From Bugula neritina (taxonomy: Eukaryota > Bryozoa > Gymnolaemata > Cheilostomatida > Bugulidae), in assembly GCA_964035545.1 (NCBI GenBank), contig OZ037773.1:939751-1003750 (forward strand): DNA of 64,000 bases, written 5' to 3'. This document shows positions 57,481 through 64,000 of this stretch, piece by piece. Both the position numbers and the translations under genes were made by a program. The number at the start of each line of letters is the position of its first letter. The first letter of the stretch is position 1. The notes under the pieces were generated by a model. It did not search any database, was not told the DNA's origin, and saw nothing but the letters and a program-made list of their open reading frames with translations.

Positions 57481-58084
57481 CGGCGGCATGGACCTGAATA
57501 CGAAGTGGTCATACCGCGGGAAGAAAACTTGGTGAGAGAGGAGCGACAGCTTCTGTCAACAGAAGCGTGTCCGCCACCGCCAAGTCTAATTCCATCACTT
57601 CCAGAAACCGAGCCGGTTCCGGAAGTGCAAACCCCCACGGAGGGAGGGGCTCCATCCGGAGAACAAGAAGAGGTGACCGCTAACGGTGAAGTAGAGACGC
57701 CATTAGAGGCCCCTACTAATAAACCGGCGAGCGTGTCACCCCCCCTAGAACGGGGACAGCGTACGAGGAAACCCCCACCATATTCTAAAAGACTTCGTAT
57801 GTGACTGCATTGAAAGCGGCACGCATGAAAGTCTAGGGGAAAACCGTACGATAAAATGTTGGAATTGTGAAACCCACGCAAATATCAACTTTTGCGAGGG
57901 CGGAATAGTGGGAGGAATTAATGCGCGTAAAGCAAATAGTTCCGACCTCGTGCCTCAGAAACGATGCTCAGCCTTTTCTTACGCTGACATCGCCAAAGGC
58001 AGACGTATCTCACAACCAGCTCCAATCTTACCAAGAACGTTGAGTATGGACATTAATACCGAGTTCACAGGTAATCCAGTATGA
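57481..58084 (+). CDS. Gypsy A pol tail: Pro-rich region then Cys/His-rich extension
   Basis: In the frame of integrase, after one TGA (57478-57480), a Pro/Glu-rich tail runs to KPPPYSK at about 57790. A one-base shift relative to gypsy B then separates it from DFVCDCIESGTH, KCWNCETHANINFC (C-x2-C-x3-H-x5-C), FSYADIAKGRR and the stop at 58082-58084. PPPY(L/S)KDF is a usual gypsy pol end; the following 90 codons are extra and are conserved with gypsy B. Possible roles are zinc-dependent nucleic-acid binding or targeting. This is inference. Confidence 0.55.
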
Positions 58085-58101
58085 GTCTTGTATTCCTATC
58101 C

Positions 58102-59175
58102 ATGGAAACGGGCTCGATGCCAGTAAATTCTGAACTAATTCAACAGATTGAATCAGAATTACTGGGAACCACATTTCACGTGAATGACGATGAAGACACT
58201 GTAATGGCCGACGGTCTGTTAGACCTGGAGCTAGACACTGTTCTTGGTCAGTCCACACATGATTCACTGGTTCCTCGAGTGCATTCTAAAAGTTGTGACT
58301 CTCAGGCTAGTAACAGTCGACAGTCACTAGAATTATGTTGTAAAGATCCACCGCGATCTAACAATAATTCTACTTTTGTAGACACACTCGCGCCCGTCTC
58401 TCCGGGCATGCCTTCTCTAGAGATGGCGTGGGATCCAGAGCCGGCCCCACCCACTTCCACAACCAGACAACTACCACCCCAGTTGGAAGCAACCTCTAAC
58501 TGGACTACCCGTGCCACAGAGAGAGAGATTAAGACTCATAGAGGAGATGACAGTAACCGCGAATGCCGCCTATGTCAGCAGCGGTTTACAACCCATCGTA
58601 GGCTGAGAGTCCACTTGCCACAGCATTACATCACAACGTTCTGCCCATGCGGAGAATATAGTTACAATCGTGATTATCTACTGCGTCACCAACGCATTAT
58701 GCAGTGCTTTCAAGGACACGTCTATGAAGTAGACAAATCATCATATCCCGCATTCCTTAACGCCATCAGACCCCTCATCACCGACTCGGCTTGGCTGTCT
58801 CGCCTAGAGCAAGGCTTTCCCTCCCCTCGACCCATCATCTCTGAAACCATGGATAAGCCTACAAAATCAGCTAACTCCCCACCTCTCAGTCCTATACGCC
58901 AACCGCATACACTCCCCCGTGTCGTACTACAGAGGGTAGACACGAAGGCGTATACACTCCCTCCCCCACTTCCATCTTCAGAACGAAAAAGGCACAGACA
59001 GCAGACTTTCTCTCGTTCTTCCCCTCTGGCCCGCAACTTACGTGAAGTAGAAGCTAGGGCACACGACCTGGAGCAAGAAGTGTATAGACTGGCCCCGCGC
59101 GTGCATGCTGCATCCAGTGAACTCAAGTATCTACAGGAGTCTATTAAACGCATGAAGCGGGCGGCCAACGATTAA
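58102..59175 (+). CDS. Gypsy A ORF3: C2H2-like zinc-finger and coiled-coil protein, intact
   Basis: 357 codons from METGSMPVNSELIQQIE; I chose this Met because gypsy B starts there too, though a Met lies seven codons upstream at 58081. Residues 1-130 are acidic and Ser/Pro-rich. A classical finger has Cys155, Cys158, His171, His175 (C-x2-C-x12-H-x3-H). A variant finger has Cys181, Cys183, His196, Cys202. Then come WLSRLEQGFPSPRPII, a basic Pro-rich segment, and a coiled coil from about residue 307 (LREVEARAHDLEQEVY ... LQESIKRMKRAAND). There is no signal peptide or membrane segment, so it is not an envelope gene. Related ORFs occur in B, C and, as a remnant, D. It sits between pol and the 3' LTR and is probably made from a spliced or internal transcript. 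Confidence 0.85.
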   Translation: METGSMPVNSELIQQIESELLGTTFHVNDDEDTVMADGLLDLELDTVLGQSTHDSLVPRVHSKSCDSQASNSRQSLELCCKDPPRSNNNSTFVDTLAPVSPGMPSLEMAWDPEPAPPTSTTRQLPPQLEATSNWTTRATEREIKTHRGDDSNRECRLCQQRFTTHRRLRVHLPQHYITTFCPCGEYSYNRDYLLRHQRIMQCFQGHVYEVDKSSYPAFLNAIRPLITDSAWLSRLEQGFPSPRPIISETMDKPTKSANSPPLSPIRQPHTLPRVVLQRVDTKAYTLPPPLPSSERKRHRQQTFSRSSPLARNLREVEARAHDLEQEVYRLAPRVHAASSELKYLQESIKRMKRAAND

Positions 59176-59453
59176 CATGAGTCCATCTCCAACTCCATAC
59201 TACTCTTCCCCTACCTCTCTGTGGCATTCCCTCCCGTTACGGTGGCACGTACTCTACATGTAAATAGGACTTTCTTTTACATACTTGCATCATTCATTGT
59301 GCATATTTTTTTATATATACCTGTATCTCTAATCAGTTGGCTCTTGTATATTATACTTTTGTACTGTTCTCTATCTGCCCACCGATGTATACGTTTTTTT
59401 TATGTGAATTATATTTTTTTATCAGAAAAAGGGCTTTCTGCTGGAGGGGGCAG

Positions 59454-59759
59454 TGTGGTGGCTCGTAGAGCTACCAGCAACACAATACGCAAGGTTGCGT
59501 ATTGACCCGGAACGATGTATTAGCCAATTAGCTAAGCTGCTTATGAATAATAGTAGCAGCTTCGAGCTACTAGCCCAGTTGAGGATAGTGCTGTAAATTA
59601 AATAGACGTGTGTATTATTAACTGTTGTATATTAGATTTTATTATGTATTCTTGTATTCAAATATAACGATATCTACTCGACTTATCACGGTGAAGTTTT
59701 TCTAGTAATAAATAGACTCTCTTGGTTGCACATCGACCCTAATTCTGAAAATCATAACA
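59454..59759 (+). repeat. Gypsy A 3' LTR
   Basis: 306 bp, preceded by the polypurine tract. Differs from the 5' LTR at three positions by eye (one in TTCGAGCTAC, two in TTTTTCTAG). Confidence 0.93.
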
Positions 59760-59868
59760 ATATGTATATAAATCTAGTGTCAATTACAGACAAAAATAAT
59801 CCAGCATTCATCAACAGTCATTATAATACCTATAAAATAACATGACTCTTTGTATGAGAAGAACAAGA

Positions 59869-59996
59869 TGTAGTGTTGTCTTTAGTAAAATCAAATCTTT
59901 ATTGTGAGTAGAATGGGTAGTCTGTATCAGGTGAGCTCCAGTGGCAGACTGAATCTACACTGAGAGCTCATCTGCTTTTATACACAAAAATTCACA
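59869..59996 (-). mobile_element. LTR-like fragment (element H), copy 2
   Basis: Counterpart of 27061-27188. Confidence 0.4.
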
Positions 59997-60110
59997 CTCC
60001 GGAAAAGGGATGGGCAAATGTTTTTGAAGTGGGGCCGGTGACCGGGCAATTGTGGGTGGGCCGGCCAGGTCTTTTTTGTTGGCTGCCTGGTAGTCCGGGA
60101 TCATTGCCTC

Positions 60111-61180
60111 ACCATGCCAAAGCTATCTGTATAGGCCGGGCAATAGTTGGTTCGATTGGGGTCGAGGTAGCGCTAGCTCTGATCAGCTGGGTAGATGGCA
60201 GGGTCGTAGCTTCATCTTTCGTCTCCTGAGTTAGGTCCAAGCAGTTCATTGATATGGGGTATTGCCGCATACTTCGGTCAACACGACCCGAAAAAGCTGG
60301 GTGACTGTTGGCCATGTGACTGTGCCGGTCTGAGGGTTGTGCTTCTGGAGTCGTCAGGACCATTCCGGATCCGAGGCTCAAAGTTTTTACCTGTATTGGG
60401 TGTACCACTCCTCTGTGGGGACATCTCCAGGTGTCCCTCGTGGTAGTCGGCCAAATATATAGGTGGCCTCCTACTCCTCTGGATTCTTTCAAAGGTGGCT
60501 GATCCTGTACCCTTGGTGGCTCCATAGGTGTTGTGGGTGGGGGCCCCCACTGCCACCCGCGTCAGGGGTGGGAATGTCCTCCACTGGTGAGGGTGCTGGT
60601 TTTGGGGCCCACTGCAATGGATGGTCTGGTCGCGGGGGTGGCTCCAGCTCAGAGTCAGGTTCTGGCCTCTTACGAAGATCACCACATTTCGGGTTGGGTC
60701 ACTTTCCCTCAAACGTTGAGTTGACGAAGCTTGTTTTACTGCGTCTAGACTATCCTGGTGTGGTATCAGGGGCTGCTCACTCTGAACTGATACTTGCCCT
60801 AGCATTCCAAACAATACATGTGGTTGGGTAGCCCCTCCACCACACAGTAGGAACCCAATATTTTGGGCTAAAGCTTAGCCGGTTGTCCACATAGCCTACA
60901 ATAGGTCACCATCCAAACCCAGTCCTCTGCCTGGTATAGGGGGAGCTACTCGAAGTGTTCCGTCCGCATCTGCCATTGCTTCTTCCGCAAAGCAGCATGG
61001 GCCTTGCCCTTGATCTTTACCAGCTTCTCCATGTACTAATATACTGAGGACTCGGGAGCTGGAACACGGTATTTCAGGTGATCCGGAACCCGTGTTTGCC
61101 GGCAAAGCATCATCAAGTTTGAGGTCCCCTCCGTGCTGGATTGTGGTGTGCTACGGTAAGCTCGCATGATCTGAGGCAGC
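60111..61180 (-). pseudogene. Gypsy element H integrase C-terminus, copy 2
   Basis: Counterpart of 27300-28400: MRAYRSTPQSSTEGTSNLMM, then PDHLKYRVPAPE and the Pro-rich tail PEPDSELEPPPRDQ. It shares the stops of copy 1 and has one further short deletion near 60725. Confidence 0.65.
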
Positions 61181-61571
61181 ACCACGTCCCCAGGAGGTAA
61201 GTTGCAAGGGGCAGACAGGATGATCCCACGATCGGAGAGCCCGCCTGTCGGCCTGGTCGCTTTGCAACTCGGTCACCGTAGCCTGCAGGCCCTTCACCAT
61301 GTTCATCAACATGGTGAGCTGCGATGGCTCCGGCGATTTAGTAGTCCGTGACACTAGTAAAACTGAATGTATTTTCAATGTGTCTGTTGGAGCACATTAG
61401 TTGTAACTGCAAGAGTGATTATTATTAAATTATTATTATTAGCTACTTTATCAGCAATACTCTGTTATAATTTAAATAATAATGCTATAGCTCAATCACA
61501 ATTGTATGTGTTAATTGAGTAAAAATAATTGCAGTATTTTCACGAGGAGTCCTGCGTTTCTGTTTGAGAGG
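61181..61571. other. Element H flank, nothing coding
   Basis: Counterpart of 28401-28798 with a short deletion near 61540. Confidence 0.35.
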
Positions 61572-61820
61572 CTAAAGGCCAAGCTGAGAACATGGCTCGG
61601 TAACACTTTCTCGTCCCTTTAATCCAGCAATAAAGCTTACTGCCTTGTGCTCTAACATTTCCAGAAACTCAGTGTCTTTAGCTAATGCTGGATCCCATAC
61701 GATATCTACGTACTCAAAAATAGGACGGATTAGTGTAGGCCAGTAGCTTACCTTCTCTGGGGGCATCATGTAGAACATATTTAATTGCTCCCAGAATTTT
61801 TGAGGCCTTTTCCTTTTCAA
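61572..61820 (-). pseudogene. LINE reverse transcriptase C-terminal fragment, copy 2
   Basis: Contains PTLIRPIFEYVDIVWDPALA and LEMLEHKAVSFIAG. Counterpart of 28799-29047. Confidence 0.6.
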
Positions 61821-62200
61821 ATGTAATATGATTGCTGTAGTGGTAATTTAATAATTACATTCAGTGGCTAGCTTTGGCCGGCATACGATATTGGCTGTCT
61901 GCATAATATGGAATATTATTGTTATCTGTATAAACTTCAGACTGCCATTGTCCTACCAGCAGACAGTCCATATCAATAAGGTGAATAGATGAATAGACAC
62001 ATTGCCGTTTAGTATTGCAACAGCTTGACTTTACTCCTTATGATTTGGATTACATAATCCTCAATGACTAAGATCATAAATACTTTCAATTCATAACACT
62101 GCTGTCTAGAAACCAGAGTTTGACGACCTGCAGTAATATAGTTATATTGGTGAGTGTGGTGTATGTGTGGCTTGAATGAAAATGAAAAGTATAAACGGGA

Positions 62201-62461
62201 GTGTGTATGAGAGAACGAGAGGAAAGAGAGAGGAGAGATAGAGTGAATGAAGAGATTGAAGATTGTGCAGAATGCATTAAGCTATATGAGCGAGTGCTAG
62301 CCCACTTGAGACTTGACAATACCCCTACAAACAAATACCTCTACAGACTGATGGGAGCTGGAGTCACCTCGCAGCCAAGCCAAGCGACCTGTGCCTGTAT
62401 GCTGGACTCGAGCTCACCTGAAGGCTACAACCCAATTATATTATTCGGTGAGATGCAATAG
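62201..62461 (+). CDS. Hypothetical 86-residue ORF, copy 2
   Basis: Protein identical to 29428-29688. No family recognised. Confidence 0.25.
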   Translation: MCMREREERERRDRVNEEIEDCAECIKLYERVLAHLRLDNTPTNKYLYRLMGAGVTSQPSQATCACMLDSSSPEGYNPIILFGEMQ

Positions 62462-64000
62462 CTGAAAACTCCATATCCCGATATAACATGATGATCCGAT
62501 TTAAAGTTTGACTGCATTAAAATTCCCAAGTATGTTGTTGAGTCTCCCTAATTTATCTTTACTTTACTTAGCTTGTACAGGGGTTTGTAATTTCGATAGG
62601 AATACGAAATTGAATATGAATAACTATACCTAACTATAACTATAACTATAAGTCAATAACTATTAGCACTACTACTGGAATTGTGATTGTATTTATAATA
62701 ATTATCACCATCACAATCAATATTATTACCACAATGAACATCTTAATCAAAAATATAACATCATTACTACAGTTTTAGTTTATTATTATCTCAGTTGGGG
62801 TAGCACTTCCGCAGCAACTGAAATGCCTATAGAGAGGGAAGCCTCTTGTGACAACTTATATTAATATTACACCAGAGTTAGCACTTGTAGTTGTACTTGT
62901 TACATTTACAGCAATTGCTGTTTGATCAGTAATCATAATGAGTAATTGCAATCAGTTATTCATATATCATATATGATATAATGATTCATTACTATTCAAA
63001 TGTTGATCATAATATTAATCATAATGACAATCATATGGATAATAAATATAAACTTCAATATGATAATGATTGAAATTTAAATGTGAAATTCAAAAAGAAA
63101 AGGAAAATCAAATAATATCATTATTAAATTTAAATCAAAATGTCGTTTGTCCTTGAAATTGAATTTGACGAAAAATATTTAAACTCATATTCAAATTTAA
63201 AGTAGTAATAAATTTGTATACGTTTACGTATTTTATGACAGCTTCCACGCACTACTATACTAGTGCAACACACCAATCGACAACTAAACATAGTCACTAA
63301 CTGTAAAGTGAGCACTTAACATAATTAATTAAAGTAGTAAAAATAGCATAGTGTAATGAATACCTAATAGTTGGTCGAGAATTCAGTGTTGCGTTTAGTA
63401 TAACGTTTCATTTAAATAAGTTATCGCATCGCTTGATTCCCGCCTACGCAACGACTGCTAGTTGTATTAATTAGATAGCAGCACGCCCTCGCCCATTGGC
63501 TGTGGTTTTACGCTTTGGTAGCCCGGATGTTCGTTGCAGACTGAACCTACAGCTAGTAGAATAGTAGCGCTCTAGCAATGCAAGTTTCATCGCATCAATA
63601 ACAATCAAATTTAACATGATATAATTATTAAAATGTAAATCAATTTGAATTGTGCATCAACAGCACACGCGAATCTGCTTCTTCTAGCTCACTGTCACAC
63701 GGTGCAACTGCTGTAACCAATCACATTACTCTCAGACTGTGTCAGAGCCAGTCTTATTGCACTTACCATTACATCAACAAACAAATTTCTGGATACAAAT
63801 ACATAATAGAGCATCAACCAATTAAATTAAGAGCTACAACTAGAAAGAGCTGAAAAGTTGACCTTAAAAATATCAGCACCACTGTCAGATCAGAGAATAT
63901 ACAATATTTTATATTTTTGCAGAGTAGATACTGCACAGTAACTTGATGTATTTGCACCTTACAGAATGATATGCTAATAGTAATGGTGATTATGATTGGA
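62462..64000. other. AT-rich sequence to window end, nothing recognised
   Basis: Duplicated up to 63707, then unique. The plus-strand frame at 63650-63853 spans the duplication edge and has no features. Confidence 0.5.

Larger units (their letters stand above)
52298..59759 (+). mobile_element. Gypsy element A, 7,462 bp, complete with two LTRs
   Basis: LTRs of 306 bp at 52298-52603 and 59454-59759 (TG...CA) differ at about three positions, so the insertion is young. Target duplication atat at 52294-52297 and 59760-59763. Primer site at 52605-52622 and polypurine tract GGAGGGGGCAG at 59443-59453. Order: gag, protease, RT, RNase H, integrase, Pro-rich tail, Cys/His tail, ORF3. The uninterrupted target survives at about 26949-26962 in duplication copy 1. 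Frameshifts in the protease and after RNase H make this copy defective as read. Confidence 0.95.
42198..63707. repeat. Segmental duplication, copy 2
   Basis: Partner of 8268-30948 in the same orientation. It has gypsy A (52298-59759), which copy 1 lacks. It lacks gypsy B and the element C stretch corresponding to 13174-14869. The left edge lies in an ATT run, the right edge at GGTGCAA. Confidence 0.9.

Noticed and set aside
58102-59175. ORF3 as an envelope gene
   Set aside because: No signal peptide, transmembrane segment or cleavage-like site. Zinc-finger and coiled-coil features instead.

Overview
This is AT-rich eukaryotic DNA from a repeat-loaded genome. GT-AG introns, an immunoglobulin-domain (Ig) receptor-like gene, GIY-YIG retroelements of Penelope-like type and several Ty3/gypsy lineages point to an aquatic invertebrate, with sponge or cnidarian as the most plausible guesses. 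The sequence alone does not fix the taxon. There is no prokaryotic or CRISPR content.

Layout. Positions 1-8,268 are a retroelement graveyard: a 5' LTR with tRNA-Leu primer site at the window edge, a minisatellite, GIY-YIG retroelement fragments (one pair head-to-head between (TA)n tracts, each with a hammerhead-like motif), a gypsy gag remnant, and a nearly full non-LTR element (4,968-8,156, two stops). A block of about 22 kb then occurs twice in tandem: copy 1 at about 8,268-30,948 and copy 2 at about 42,198-63,707. The two are separated by 11 kb of gypsy LTR mosaic, MITEs and small fragments.

Each copy carries an old gypsy element (C), a split Ig gene on the minus strand, a decayed integrase tail (H) and a LINE fragment. 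After the duplication, gypsy element B inserted in copy 1 (15,931-23,394, TSD gtgg) and gypsy element A in copy 2 (52,298-59,759, TSD atat). The other copy preserves the empty site in each case.

The host gene is not visible as one ORF. I reconstructed six exons, all joined in phase 1: signal peptide, Ig1, Ig2 (two exons), Ig3, and a Thr-rich stalk ending in a C-terminal hydrophobic segment (GPI signal or tail-less anchor), 396 residues in all. The copies are nearly identical in introns, flanks and Ig2, but Ig1 differs at 34 of 133 residues with no indel and all cysteines kept. This looks like a diversifying recognition receptor. Copy 1 is broken by element B inside the Ig3 exon, and copy 2 has lost the GT donor after its signal-peptide exon.

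The gypsy elements A, B, C and D share a third ORF (or remnants of it) after pol. It encodes C2H2-like zinc fingers and a C-terminal coiled coil and has no membrane segment. In A and B an extra Cys/His-rich tail also follows the integrase. I do not recognise this arrangement from the standard gypsy families.
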